From contig CAVQIT010000004.1 in assembly GCA_963712655.1 (NCBI GenBank), forward strand, positions 124,001 to 188,000: a DNA stretch of 64,000 bases, written 5' to 3'. A model generated the notes under the pieces. That model did not search any database and was not told the DNA's origin. It worked only from the letters and a program-made list of their open reading frames with translations. The position numbers were made by a program, and so were the translations under genes. This DNA is from Pollutimonas sp963712655. Its GTDB lineage: Bacteria > Pseudomonadota > Gammaproteobacteria > Burkholderiales > Burkholderiaceae_B. This document shows positions 9,037-17,785 of this stretch, piece by piece; position 1 is the first letter of the stretch, and the number at the start of each line of letters is the position of its first letter.

Positions 9037-10230
9037 TTAATTCGGGCCGCCATATCCCATGCGGTCCGCCAGCGCCTGCGCCAGATCAGCCACCGACGCC
9101 GCGTAAAAATAACTACGGTTGTAATGCGTTATTGCGAAGAAATTCGGCGTCCCCGTCCGGAACTCGGCCAGATTGCGCGGTTCATCCAGCAGGTCGACGA
9201 CTCCCAGTTTGTGGGTTTGCCAGGCGGCTGCCGTTGCATGGGCCGATGACGTCCGCGCCGTTGCCCCTTTGGCCTGCAGGGCCGCCCAGTCGTATGTCGG
9301 GTATAGCCCTCCTATTACCAGCGCCTGTGGATACGCAGGCAATGCGAGAGGCGCAAAAACCGGCAGGCCGGGCTCCCAGCCGTGCTGCCTGAGGAAGTTG
9401 GCAACTGAAACAATGGCGTCGTCCGTGCTGTCGAGCAAATCGATGCGGCCGTCATTATTGCCATCGGCCGCATAGCGCATAAGACTGCCCGGCATGAATT
9501 GCGGCAATCCCATGGCCCCTGCGAACGAGCCTTCGGTGGTCAGGGCATCCAGCTTTTTTTCATAATCCAGCTGTATCAAGTCGGCCAACTGGTCACGAAA
9601 CAGCTGGCTGCGCTCGGGCCTGCTATTGTCGGGATAGCGAAAGCCCAGGGTCGCCAGCGCGTCAAGCACACGGAAATTACCGGTATTGCGGCCGTAAACG
9701 GTTTCCACCCCGATGATGGCCACGATGATGGATGGCGGCACGCCGTAATCGTGCGCGGCCTGGTCCAGCTTTGCCTTGTTTTCCGACCAGAATTCGATAC
9801 CCCGATTGATGCGCACCGGTTCGACGAAGCGCTTGCGATAGGTGACCCAACTGCGGCGTATCCGCGTTTTGCCCGGCGTCATCAGCTTTGCCGCCGTACC
9901 GTTGTATTGGGCGTTCTGCAGGAGCGCCGTTACGTGCGGCAACGGTATATGCCGTGTGCGAGACACCTCGAGCGCATAGGCCTGTATATCGGGGACGAGC
10001 GTGCCGTTGGCTTGCAGAAAGGGACTGTTGCCGGGGATGGATGTTCCTGCCTTGATCGGCTGGCTTGACGCCGCCGGACTTGCCGGCGCCTGGGCCGTGG
10101 ATGCGCTGCTGCGTACTGCGTTTGCGACCGGGGGCGGCGCCGAAGAAAGCGCGGTGGTTTGTGTGGCGCCGCAACCGGTCATCAACAGTAAAACAGAAGT
10201 AGCTTGCAATATACGCAGGGGTTTGAACAT
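9037..10230 (-). CDS. mltB: Lytic murein transglycosylase B (lipoprotein)
   Basis: Membrane-bound enzyme that cleaves peptidoglycan glycan strands to 1,6-anhydro-muropeptides. 397 residues. The N-terminus is a lipoprotein signal with lipobox LMTG-Cys20. After a low-complexity Ser/Ala/Pro linker (residues 25-75) comes the catalytic domain. The catalytic Glu is Glu176 in AIIGVETVYGRNTGNFRVLD, and family motifs FRDQLADLIQL, GSFAGAMGLPQFMPGSLMRY and DLLDSTDDAIVSVANFL follow. The C-terminal SLT-type domain ends with ITHYNRSYFYAASVADLAQAL. The start codon lies only 10 bases from the divergent start of the deacetylase-like gene, so the two promoters must overlap or lie inside the opposite gene. Confidence 0.93.
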   Translation of the reverse strand: MFKPLRILQATSVLLLMTGCGATQTTALSSAPPPVANAVRSSASTAQAPASPAASSQPIKAGTSIPGNSPFLQANGTLVPDIQAYALEVSRTRHIPLPHVTALLQNAQYNGTAAKLMTPGKTRIRRSWVTYRKRFVEPVRINRGIEFWSENKAKLDQAAHDYGVPPSIIVAIIGVETVYGRNTGNFRVLDALATLGFRYPDNSRPERSQLFRDQLADLIQLDYEKKLDALTTEGSFAGAMGLPQFMPGSLMRYAADGNNDGRIDLLDSTDDAIVSVANFLRQHGWEPGLPVFAPLALPAYPQALVIGGLYPTYDWAALQAKGATARTSSAHATAAAWQTHKLGVVDLLDEPRNLAEFRTGTPNFFAITHYNRSYFYAASVADLAQALADRMGYGGPN

Positions 10231-10240
10231 AATCTTCCTT

Positions 10241-11164
10241 ATGGAGACTCTATATATTACTCATCCCGCTTGCGGTCTGCATGAAATGGGAAGCTGGCAT
10301 CCGGAATGTCCGCAAAGGCTGGATGCCATCAACGATCAATTGCTGGCCAGCGGCGTAATGCCTTTCCTGGTGCACGAGCAGGCCCGCGCGGCCAGCCAGG
10401 CCGATATCCTTCGGGTGCATACTCTCGAATACCTGGATTATCTGCACAGCCATGTTCCCGCCGCGGGCTATTTTGCCATTGATGCCGACACCGTCATGAA
10501 TCCGCACACGATGGAGGCGGCCCGGGCCGCCGCGGGCTCGGGCATTACCGCCGTCGATGCCATCATGGAAAAAAGAGCGGGGGCCGCATTTTGTTCGGTG
10601 CGTCCGCCCGGCCATCATGCGCGTCCGGATGCCGCCATGGGCTTTTGTTTCTTCAACAATATCGCGATAGCCGTTGCTTATGCGCTGGAAAAATACAAGC
10701 TCGCGCGGGTCGCGATCATCGATTTCGATGTGCATCACGGCAACGGCACCGAAGAAACCTTCTCGGGCGATCCCCGTGTCTTGATGTGCAGTTTTTTCCA
10801 GCACCCGTTTTTCCCGAATATATGCCAGGGCGAGCCCGCGCAAAATATGGTAAACATACCGGTCGATGCCTACACCAAGGGCGATGCTTTGCGCCAGGTG
10901 GTCGCCGATATATGGATGCCGCGGCTTGAAGCCTTCAAGCCTGAATTCATCTTTATATCGGCCGGTTTCGATGCGCATCGCGAAGACGACATGGGCCAGC
11001 TTGGCATGGTCGAGGCCGATTACGCCTGGATTACCGCTCAAGTCATGCAACTGGCCGGGCAGACGGCCCAGGGCAGGGTGGTCAGCTTTCTGGAAGGCGG
11101 ATACAACCTGTCGGCATTGGGGCGCAGCGCGGCGGCTCACATCAGGGCGCTGGCAACGTTGTAG
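10241..11164 (+). CDS. Histone deacetylase-like amidohydrolase (class II, acetylpolyamine type)
   Basis: Zinc-dependent deacetylase of the arginase/HDAC fold, 307 residues. The active site is complete: the paired histidines in RPPGHHARPDAAMGFCFFNN (His125-His126), the zinc-binding DFDVHHGNGTEETF (Asp163 and His165), SAGFDAHREDDMG with the third zinc Asp, and the C-terminal LEGGYN with its glycine loop. Bacterial members of this type act on acetylated polyamines or other small amides; the true substrate cannot be read from sequence. The start ATG 10241 (METLYITHPACGLHEMGSWH) matches the family N-terminus, so the longer upstream reading frame, which runs through mltB, is rejected. In related genomes this gene is commonly next to etfBA, as here; that statement is from memory. 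Confidence 0.9.
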   Translation: METLYITHPACGLHEMGSWHPECPQRLDAINDQLLASGVMPFLVHEQARAASQADILRVHTLEYLDYLHSHVPAAGYFAIDADTVMNPHTMEAARAAAGSGITAVDAIMEKRAGAAFCSVRPPGHHARPDAAMGFCFFNNIAIAVAYALEKYKLARVAIIDFDVHHGNGTEETFSGDPRVLMCSFFQHPFFPNICQGEPAQNMVNIPVDAYTKGDALRQVVADIWMPRLEAFKPEFIFISAGFDAHREDDMGQLGMVEADYAWITAQVMQLAGQTAQGRVVSFLEGGYNLSALGRSAAAHIRALATL

Positions 11165-11230
11165 AATAAGAAGGTTTATGTGAATTTATTGTCCGGCGGG
11201 GCGAGCCGGCGGAGCGCGCGGCGCTTCCCC

Positions 11231-11260
11231 TTGCCTGCCGGGCCGGCAACGGTTTTTTTT
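11231..11260 (+). terminator. Possible terminator before etfB
   Basis: A short GC-rich inverted repeat (TTGCC / GGCAA with inner G:C pairs) precedes eight T residues. The stem is weak, so this may instead be only a T-rich part of the etfB leader. Confidence 0.4.
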
Positions 11261-11279
11261 AATCCTTGGAGAATGCTCG

Positions 11280-12029
11280 ATGAAGGTATTGGTACCCGTC
11301 AAGCGTGTAGTTGATTACAACGTCAAAGTGCGCGTCAAATCCGATCAAAGCGGCGTGGATATCGCGAACGTGAAAATGTCCATGAATCCTTTTGACGAAA
11401 TCGCGGTCGAAGAAGCGACCCGGCTCAAAGAAAAAGGGGTGGCAACCGAAATCATCGCGGTTTCATGCGGTGTTGCGCAATCCCAGGAAACCTTGCGCAC
11501 AGCCATGGCGATCGGCGCCGATCGCGCGGTGCTGGTGCAAACCGATGTCGAGTTGCAGCCTTTGGCTGTCGCCAAGCTGCTCAAGGCGCTGGTCGACAAG
11601 GAACAACCCCAACTGGTTATCCTGGGTAAGCAGGCGATTGACGGCGATGCCAATCAAACCGGACAGATGCTGGCCGCCTTGTTGAACTGGCCGCAAGCCA
11701 CATTCGCCAGCAAAGTCGAAGTCTCGGGCGATTCGGTATCGGTCACGCGCGAGGTCGACGGCGGGCTTGAAACGCTGTCGCTTAAATTGCCCGCCATCAT
11801 CACCACCGATTTGCGCCTGAACGAGCCTCGCTACGTCACGCTGCCCAATATCATGAAGGCCAAGAAAAAGACGCTGGACGTCGTGTCGCCCGAAGATCTG
11901 GGCGTGGACGTTGCCCCGCGCTTGAAAACCCTGAAGGTTTCCGAGCCGCCTGCGCGTTCGGCGGGGGTTATCGTGGCCGATGTGGCGGCGCTGGTTGAAA
12001 AACTCAAGAATGAAGCGAAGGTGGTTTAA
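11280..12029 (+). CDS. etfB: Electron transfer flavoprotein beta subunit
   Basis: Small ETF subunit (249 residues) that binds AMP and helps dock acyl-CoA dehydrogenases. It begins MKVLVPVKRVVDYNVKVRVK, the typical group I ETF-beta start, and carries KMSMNPFDEIAVEEA, LGKQAIDGDANQTGQMLAAL and the recognition-loop region DLRLNEPRYVTLPNIMKAKK with the conserved Leu used in partner docking. GGAG lies about 8 bases before ATG 11280. Its stop is immediately followed by the etfA start, so the two subunits are made from one mRNA. A large acyl-CoA dehydrogenase that could donate electrons is at 20.1 kb. Confidence 0.96.
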   Translation: MKVLVPVKRVVDYNVKVRVKSDQSGVDIANVKMSMNPFDEIAVEEATRLKEKGVATEIIAVSCGVAQSQETLRTAMAIGADRAVLVQTDVELQPLAVAKLLKALVDKEQPQLVILGKQAIDGDANQTGQMLAALLNWPQATFASKVEVSGDSVSVTREVDGGLETLSLKLPAIITTDLRLNEPRYVTLPNIMKAKKKTLDVVSPEDLGVDVAPRLKTLKVSEPPARSAGVIVADVAALVEKLKNEAKVV

Positions 12030-12959
12030 ATGACGATTCTGGTAATTGCAGAGCATGACAACGCGCACCTGAAGGTGGCGACCCTGAATACGATAGCGGC
12101 GGCCGCCAAGCTGGGCGGCGATATCCACGTGCTGGTGGCGGGCAGCGCCGCGCAGGCCGTGGCCGACCAGGCGGCGCAAGCCGCCGGTGTCGCCAAGGTG
12201 CTGCTGGCCGATGGTCCCGCCTTGGCCGACGGCCTGGCCGAAAACGTGGCGGCGCAAGTCATTGCGCTTGCCGGCGGGTATAGCCACATTTTGTTCGCCG
12301 CCACGGCGGCGGGCAAGAACGTGGCGCCCCGCGTGGCGGCCATGCTCGATGTCGCGCAAATTTCAGACATTCTTTCGGTCGAATCGCCCGATACCTTCAC
12401 GCGGCCTATTTATGCGGGCAATGCTATCGCCACGGTGCAGTCGGCCGATGCGATCAAAATCATTACCGTGCGCACCACGGCGTTCGACGGCGTTGCGGCG
12501 CAGGGCGGCGGCGCGGCGGTGGAAGCGGTCGATGTAGTGGCTGATTCCGGCCTGTCGTCGTTTGTGGGCCGCGAAGTGGCTAAAAGCGATCGTCCTGAAT
12601 TGGCTGGCGCGGCGGTGGTCGTGTCGGGCGGCCGCGGTTTGGGCAGCGCCGAGAACTTCAAGATCCTTGATCCATTGGCCGACAAGCTGGGCGCGGCGCT
12701 GGGCGCTTCGCGCGCCGCGGTCGATGCAGGCTATGCTCCGAACGACTGGCAGGTCGGCCAAACCGGCAAGATCGTCGCGCCTCAGCTGTATGTTGCCGTG
12801 GGTATTTCGGGGGCCATCCAGCATTTGGCCGGCATGAAAGACTCCAAGGTCATCGTGGCCATCAACAAGGACGCTGAAGCGCCCATATTCGGCGTGGCCG
12901 ATTATGGGCTGGTGGCCGATCTGTTCCAGGCGGTTCCCGAACTGGTGCAGGCGCTGTAG
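12030..12959 (+). CDS. etfA: Electron transfer flavoprotein alpha subunit
   Basis: FAD-binding ETF subunit, 309 residues. It takes electrons from acyl-CoA dehydrogenases and passes them to ETF:quinone oxidoreductase. The C-terminal FAD domain is canonical: VVVSGGRGLGSAENF, GASRAAVDAGYAPNDWQVGQTG, YVAVGISGAIQHLAGMKDSK and VIVAINKDAEAPIFGVADYG. The N-terminal half is alanine-rich and has the usual ETF fold features. The gene starts on the base after the etfB stop. A strong intrinsic terminator follows 33 bases after its stop, so etfBA is a closed two-gene unit (unless joined to the preceding amidohydrolase). Confidence 0.96.
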   Translation: MTILVIAEHDNAHLKVATLNTIAAAAKLGGDIHVLVAGSAAQAVADQAAQAAGVAKVLLADGPALADGLAENVAAQVIALAGGYSHILFAATAAGKNVAPRVAAMLDVAQISDILSVESPDTFTRPIYAGNAIATVQSADAIKIITVRTTAFDGVAAQGGGAAVEAVDVVADSGLSSFVGREVAKSDRPELAGAAVVVSGGRGLGSAENFKILDPLADKLGAALGASRAAVDAGYAPNDWQVGQTGKIVAPQLYVAVGISGAIQHLAGMKDSKVIVAINKDAEAPIFGVADYGLVADLFQAVPELVQAL

Positions 12960-12992
12960 TTCTTCCGGCTTGCCTGATGCAGGCGAAAAGGG

Positions 12993-13025
12993 CCCGGGGC
13001 GCAAAAAGCCCCGGGCTTTTTCTTT
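12993..13025 (+). terminator. Rho-independent terminator after etfA
   Basis: Perfect 9-bp stem GCCCGGGGC / GCCCCGGGC with a 7-base loop (GCAAAAA) followed by TTTTTCTTT. It lies between convergent etfA and the LysR gene; the A-rich loop side gives little support for termination in the other direction. Confidence 0.88.
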
Positions 13026-13031
13026 GCGGTG

Positions 13032-13955
13032 TCAATACAGTACCCGGCATCCCAGCCAGTGCTGCTCCAGAATCAATTGCTTGATCAGCCCTTTGCACAG
13101 ATTGATGACTCTGCTTACGGCCGGCGTCAGCGGCAAGCTCTCGCTAGAGCATAGGACGATCTCTCTGGACAGCCCGGGGCCCAGCGAGTGGGACGTAATG
13201 GTGCCGTCGGCAATTTCGGGCTGCGCGGCCGAATACGGCAGTATGGTGGCGGCCAAGCCTTCGCGGACGGCGGGTATCAGAATGGCCGATGTGCTGGCTT
13301 CGGCGAACAAATTGTAGGTAAGCCGCGCGGCCAGGAATACATGATCGACGCGCGCCCTGAGCTTGTTGGGCAAGCTCGGCAATATCAGGGGCAATGATGA
13401 AATGCTTTGGATCGCCACATTTTTTTCCGGCAGTTTCAGGCTCGAATGGGTAAGCAGGAACAAATCTTCGACCAGCAATGGCGTCAGCGAAATACCTTTG
13501 ATGGGTTGCTGATCGGGTGAAAGCGAAAAGTCGACTCGTCCCTGCAGAACCAGGCGGGTAAGGTCGGCGCTTGGAATATCGACGATCTCCAGAACGATTC
13601 CGGGGAATTCCCGCTTTACGAGTTTCATGAGCGGCAAGGCAATCATGCGCGCGGTGCTCGAGGCAAGCCCTATCGATACGGTACCCGCGATCTGGTCATC
13701 GGTTTTGGCCAGGAGGCTGCGTGTGCTGTCGACCTGCCTGAGTATGGTCTGGGCGTGCCGGTAGAGCAAAACGCCTTCGGCCGTTGCATGCACCCCCTTC
13801 GAGCCGCGCACCAGCAAACGCACGCCAAGATCTTCTTCCAGCAAGGCTATCTGCTGGCTCAGCGCAGGTTGCGCGACGTACAGGCTTTCCGCGGCGCGGG
13901 TCATGTTCTGCATTTCGAACACGCGCACAAAATATTGAAGTTGCCTCAGGTTCAT
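13032..13955 (-). CDS. LysR-family transcriptional regulator of the adjacent catabolic cluster
   Basis: 307-residue LysR-type regulator. The winged helix-turn-helix is at residues 1-60 (MNLRQLQYFVRVFEMQNMTR, then AAESLYVAQPALSQQIALLE), and the periplasmic-binding-like effector domain follows. It resembles the Nac/Cbl-type subgroup by the N-terminus only; no effector can be named. It is divergent from the CoA transferase gene with 125 bases between them. That gap holds the LysR-type palindrome ATAAG-N5-CTTAT (13988-14002), so this protein most likely controls the cluster at 14.1-20 kb and itself. Confidence 0.88.
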   Translation of the reverse strand: MNLRQLQYFVRVFEMQNMTRAAESLYVAQPALSQQIALLEEDLGVRLLVRGSKGVHATAEGVLLYRHAQTILRQVDSTRSLLAKTDDQIAGTVSIGLASSTARMIALPLMKLVKREFPGIVLEIVDIPSADLTRLVLQGRVDFSLSPDQQPIKGISLTPLLVEDLFLLTHSSLKLPEKNVAIQSISSLPLILPSLPNKLRARVDHVFLAARLTYNLFAEASTSAILIPAVREGLAATILPYSAAQPEIADGTITSHSLGPGLSREIVLCSSESLPLTPAVSRVINLCKGLIKQLILEQHWLGCRVLY

Positions 13956-13987
13956 TATCCGGCCTTGTCACTCTATCCGTCAGTGAA

Positions 13988-14002
13988 ATAAGTTTATCTT
14001 AT
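13988..14002. promoter_or_regulatory. Candidate LysR operator (T-N11-A)
   Basis: Perfect interrupted palindrome ATAAG TTTAT CTTAT, which contains the T-N11-A pattern of LysR-type sites. It lies 33 bases from the LysR start and 79 bases from the CoA transferase start. A possible -10 element TAGAAT for the transferase is at 14047-14052, but no good -35 was found, as is common for activator-dependent promoters. Confidence 0.6.
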
Positions 14003-14080
14003 GGTTTCATCGTTAAAAAGTATTTTTATTGCTTGCGATCTGTACCTAGAATCAAAGGAGCTTAAAAGGAGACAAGCAAG

Positions 14081-15283
14081 ATGAGCCTTCCATTATCAGG
14101 ATTGAAAGTCCTGGATCTGACCCGTGCCCTGTCCGGGCCTTTCAGCACGATGATCTTGGCGGATCTCGGGGCGGAAGTCATCAAGGTCGAGCCTATGCCG
14201 GAAGGCGATATGGTGCGCCAGTGGGGGCCGTTCGACGAGGATATAAGCGTTTATTATCTTAGCGCCAATCGGAATAAAAAAGGAATTGGAATCGACTTCC
14301 GCAGCGCGGAAGGGCTGTCCCTGATCAAGGAAATGGCCCTCAAGTCCGACATCGTGGTGGAAAACTTCAAAGTAGGCACCATGGAAAACATGGGCCTGGG
14401 CTACGATGAGCTTTCCAGGGAAAAGCCAGGGGTCATCATGGCATCGATTTCCGGCTTCGGCAGCAAAGGTCCGGCGAAGAACTGGGCGGGCTTCGACCAG
14501 ATTGCCCAGGGCTATTCAGGCTTCATGAGCCTGACCGGCACCGACGAGTCGGGACCCACGCGGGTCGGTACCGCGATAGGCGACCTTACCGCCGGTATGT
14601 GGATAGTCATTGGAATATTGGCTGCCGTGGTCGAGCGCAAGAACAGCGGCCGCGGGCAGCACGTGGAAACGTCGCTCCTGGCAAGCTTGATGGGCCTGCT
14701 CAGCGTGCAGGGCCAGCGCTATCTGAGCGTCCAGGAGGTTCCGCAACCTTGCGGCAATGTGCATCCGGTCATTGCGCCGTATGGCACGTTCGAGACAGCC
14801 GATGGTCCGCTGAACCTGGCGCCGGCGACCCATGCGATGTGGGGCAAGCTTTGTTCCCTCCTTGGCCTGGAAGCGCTTGCCGCCGACCCGCGCTTCCTGA
14901 CCAACGCCGATCGGATGCGGAATCGCCATGCGCTCAAGGAGTTGATGGAAACCAGCTTGAAGCGCCGCACCCGCATGGAATGGACGCCCCTGATGATAGA
15001 AAACGGCATCCCTGCCGGGCCCATCAATAAACTGGACGATGTGTTCAGCGATCCGCAGGTATTGGCCTGCAAGCTGGTCCAGACGGTGGTGCATCCGATT
15101 CTGGGAGAGTTGAAACAGGTAGGGCTGCCGCTGAGCATGACCCACATGGAAGACGGTTCATCCGTGCGAACCGCTCCGCCCCTGTTCGGCCAGCACACCA
15201 GCGCCGTGTTCGCGGACTATGGCTTTGCGCCGGCGGAAATCGAGCGCCTGCTTGGGCAAAAAGTGATACACCAGGCCGGCTAA
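14081..15283 (+). CDS. CaiB/BaiF-family CoA transferase (class III)
   Basis: 400-residue class III CoA transferase that moves CoA between carboxylic acids through an aspartyl-CoA anhydride. The N-terminus SLPLSGLKVLDLTRALSGPF, then ADLGAEVIKVE, are family hallmarks. The predicted catalytic Asp is Asp168 in VGTAIGDLTAGM, and the C-terminal GIPAGPINKLDDVFSDPQVL is typical. AAAAGGAGA ends 9 bases before ATG 14081. As the first gene of the cluster it probably activates the unknown acid substrate as its CoA ester for the later enzymes. The substrate cannot be told from sequence, since family members use formate, carnitine, bile acids, succinate and others. Confidence 0.9.
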   Translation: MSLPLSGLKVLDLTRALSGPFSTMILADLGAEVIKVEPMPEGDMVRQWGPFDEDISVYYLSANRNKKGIGIDFRSAEGLSLIKEMALKSDIVVENFKVGTMENMGLGYDELSREKPGVIMASISGFGSKGPAKNWAGFDQIAQGYSGFMSLTGTDESGPTRVGTAIGDLTAGMWIVIGILAAVVERKNSGRGQHVETSLLASLMGLLSVQGQRYLSVQEVPQPCGNVHPVIAPYGTFETADGPLNLAPATHAMWGKLCSLLGLEALAADPRFLTNADRMRNRHALKELMETSLKRRTRMEWTPLMIENGIPAGPINKLDDVFSDPQVLACKLVQTVVHPILGELKQVGLPLSMTHMEDGSSVRTAPPLFGQHTSAVFADYGFAPAEIERLLGQKVIHQAG

Positions 15284-15342
15284 GGATACGGCCCGATCCT
15301 GGCCGCAATAAAGCAGCAAACCCATCTTATCGGCAGGCAAGC

Positions 15343-16149
15343 ATGTCAGAGACCAGCAGCGCCAACGACACATCGAAAGACGTTCCGCATAGCGCGACGG
15401 GGCCGCAGTTGACCCTGGACGGTCGCATCGCAACGATCCGCTTGCGCAAGCCGGATTACGCCAACCGCCTGAGTCCCGGCGACCTGCGGACGCTGCGGGA
15501 GCATATCGCCACGGTTAATCAGGCGGCGGAGGTACTGGTGCTGAGGTTTACGGGCAAAGGCAAGTATTTCTGCAGCGGATACGACATTTCGTCGCTGGCG
15601 GCGGCAGACGCCCCCAGTTCGCTTTTCTTCGGCGAGACCATGGATCTGATAGAAAGTGCGCGGCCCGTTACCATCGCCGCGGTCAATGGCGGCGCTTACG
15701 GCGGCGGGACGGATCTTTGCCTGGCTTGCGACTTCCGTATCGGCACGCCGGCGGCCAATATGTTCATGCCCGCCGCCAGGCTGGGCCTGCATTTCTATCC
15801 CGGCGGCATGGCCAGGTATATATCCAGGCTGGGCCTGAACCAGGCCAAGCGGCTGTTCCTGACTGCCGAGAAAATCGATGCCGAAGAAATGCTGCGCATA
15901 GGCTTCCTGACGGAAATGGTCGACAGCGATCGGTTGATGCCGCGCCTGGAGGAGCTTAGCCAACTGCTGGCCGGCATGGCGCCTATCGCCTTGCTGGGTA
16001 TAAAGAAACATTTGAATCTGATCGCCAGGGCGCAAATTGACGGCGGAGATATTGAACAAGGGGTACGCCTTTCGGAACATTCCGGCGATATGTCGGAAGG
16101 GGCGTTGGCCTGGAAGGAAAAACGGCCGCCACGCTTTACCGGCGCCTGA
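15343..16149 (+). CDS. Enoyl-CoA hydratase/isomerase family protein (crotonase fold)
   Basis: 268-residue crotonase-fold protein. The oxyanion-hole segments are present: KYFCSGYDISSLA (residues 75-86) and VNGGAYGGGTDLCLACDFRI (about 114-133). However, the two catalytic glutamates of classical enoyl-CoA hydratase are missing. The first is Asp in GTDLC where GCELA is usual; the second is Ala in MPAARLGL where QPEI is usual. It may therefore be an isomerase, thioester hydrolase or other crotonase rather than a hydratase. A 25-residue hydrophilic N-terminal extension precedes the fold. It is 59 bases after the CoA transferase and is likely in the same operon. Confidence 0.85.
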   Translation: MSETSSANDTSKDVPHSATGPQLTLDGRIATIRLRKPDYANRLSPGDLRTLREHIATVNQAAEVLVLRFTGKGKYFCSGYDISSLAAADAPSSLFFGETMDLIESARPVTIAAVNGGAYGGGTDLCLACDFRIGTPAANMFMPAARLGLHFYPGGMARYISRLGLNQAKRLFLTAEKIDAEEMLRIGFLTEMVDSDRLMPRLEELSQLLAGMAPIALLGIKKHLNLIARAQIDGGDIEQGVRLSEHSGDMSEGALAWKEKRPPRFTGA

Positions 16150-16257
16150 AATGCGACATAGGCGTTACAAGGACACAGCCGATCGGGCATGGGGCAATCC
16201 GTCCGGCCCGCGGCTCGAGGAACATAGAAAGTAAATATCTACCAACAGGAGACTACC

Positions 16258-17754
16258 GTGGGTAATTCATTGCAGGCGGCCGCGGCCGCAACATCGCTGG
16301 CGCAGCGTTTATCGGGATACCATCTCATCGGCGGCCGGCTCACGCCGGCCCTGTCAGGGGCAAGCTTTCCGGTCGTCAATCCCGCGACCGGCAAGGAAAT
16401 CGGCCGCGCCGCCGAAGGCGGCGCCGACGATGTGGATGCCGCCGTCGACGCCGCCTTCAAGGCGCAAGCCGCCTGGGCCCGCACCGCGGCGCGCGAGCGC
16501 GGCAAGGCTTTGCATGAGTGCGCCAGGCGCTTGCTGGAACACTCGGAAGAAATAGCCCAGCTCCTTGCTCTGGAAACCGGCAAGGCCATACGCACGGAAA
16601 GCCGGGGCGAAGCGACGCTGGTGGCGGAAAGCTTCAGCTTTTATGGCGGCCTTACCAGCGAGCTCAAGGGCGAAACCGTGCCCTACGATCCCAAGATGCT
16701 GACGCTGACGCAGCGCGAACCGATAGGCGTGGTCGCTGCCATCATTCCCTGGAACGCGCCTCTGATGCTGATGGCATTCAAGATTGCACCGGCGCTTGCG
16801 GCTGGAAATACCGTGGTGGTCAAGTCAGCCGAAGAGGCGCCCCTGGCCGCGCTGCGGGTAATGGAAATCCTCAACGAAGTGCTGCCGGCGGGCGTGGCCA
16901 ATATTCTGTCCGGGGACGGTCCGGCTTGCGGCGCGCCGCTGGTCAATCATCCAAAGATAGGCAAAGTGACCTTCACCGGATCGGTCGAGACCGGCAAGCA
17001 CATTGCCCGGGCGGCCGCCGAAAAACTGATTCCGGTCACGCTGGAACTGGGCGGAAAAAGCCCCATGATCGTCATGGGCGACGCCGATCTGGACAAGGCG
17101 GTTGCCGGGGCCGTGGCGGGCATGCGCTTTACGCGGCAAGGCCAAAGCTGCACTGCCGCTTCGCGCATGTTTGTGCACGAATCCATCGTCGATGCGTTTG
17201 TCGAGAAGGTCAAGGAAAAGGTCAATGCCATGAAAATGGGCGACCCGCTCGATGAAGCCACCGATATAGGCAGCATTATTTCGCAGGCCCAGTTCGAGCG
17301 CGTGCATTTTTATATCAAGCTAGGCGAGCAAGTGCCGGGCGCGACATCCCATAGGCTGTCCGCGGTTCCGGATGGCCCGGAATTCAAGGACGGGCTGTTT
17401 GTCCAGCCCGTGATTTTCACCGGGGTGTCCAACGAGCATCAACTGGCCCGCGAAGAAATCTTCGGCCCGGTCACTTGCGTCATCGCCTTCAAGGATTACG
17501 AAGACGCCATCCGGCAAGCCAATGATTCGGATTTCGCGTTGGCCGCGACCATCTGGACCAGCAACTTAACGCTGGCGATGGATGCGACACAGCGCCTGCA
17601 GGCCGGCTTTGTCCAGGTCAATCAGAACATCGTCGTGCAGCCAGGGCTGTCCTATGGCGGCATAAAGCAGTCCGGCCTTGGAAAGGAAGCATCACTGGAG
17701 GCGATGCTGGAGCATTTCACCAACAAGAAAACCATCATTATCAATCTGGCCTGA
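16258..17754 (+). CDS. NAD(P)-dependent aldehyde dehydrogenase
   Basis: 498-residue aldehyde dehydrogenase superfamily member. The catalytic nucleophile is Cys298 in RQGQSCTAASRM and the general base is Glu263 in VTLELGGKSPM; the cofactor-binding GSVETGKHIARAAAEK lies between. IIPWNAPLMLMAFKIAPALA and the C-terminal EEIFGPVTCVIAFKDYEDAI are standard for the family. It starts at GTG 16258 after an AGGAGA site 6 bases upstream. In the cluster it probably oxidises an aldehyde or semialdehyde intermediate to an acid. The sequence does not show which one; it lacks clear methylmalonate-semialdehyde dehydrogenase features, although a 3-hydroxyisobutyrate-type dehydrogenase is two genes downstream. 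Confidence 0.92.
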   Translation: MGNSLQAAAAATSLAQRLSGYHLIGGRLTPALSGASFPVVNPATGKEIGRAAEGGADDVDAAVDAAFKAQAAWARTAARERGKALHECARRLLEHSEEIAQLLALETGKAIRTESRGEATLVAESFSFYGGLTSELKGETVPYDPKMLTLTQREPIGVVAAIIPWNAPLMLMAFKIAPALAAGNTVVVKSAEEAPLAALRVMEILNEVLPAGVANILSGDGPACGAPLVNHPKIGKVTFTGSVETGKHIARAAAEKLIPVTLELGGKSPMIVMGDADLDKAVAGAVAGMRFTRQGQSCTAASRMFVHESIVDAFVEKVKEKVNAMKMGDPLDEATDIGSIISQAQFERVHFYIKLGEQVPGATSHRLSAVPDGPEFKDGLFVQPVIFTGVSNEHQLAREEIFGPVTCVIAFKDYEDAIRQANDSDFALAATIWTSNLTLAMDATQRLQAGFVQVNQNIVVQPGLSYGGIKQSGLGKEASLEAMLEHFTNKKTIIINLA

Positions 17755-17785
17755 TCTCAGGCATCAAAATAAACGGAGACAACAC

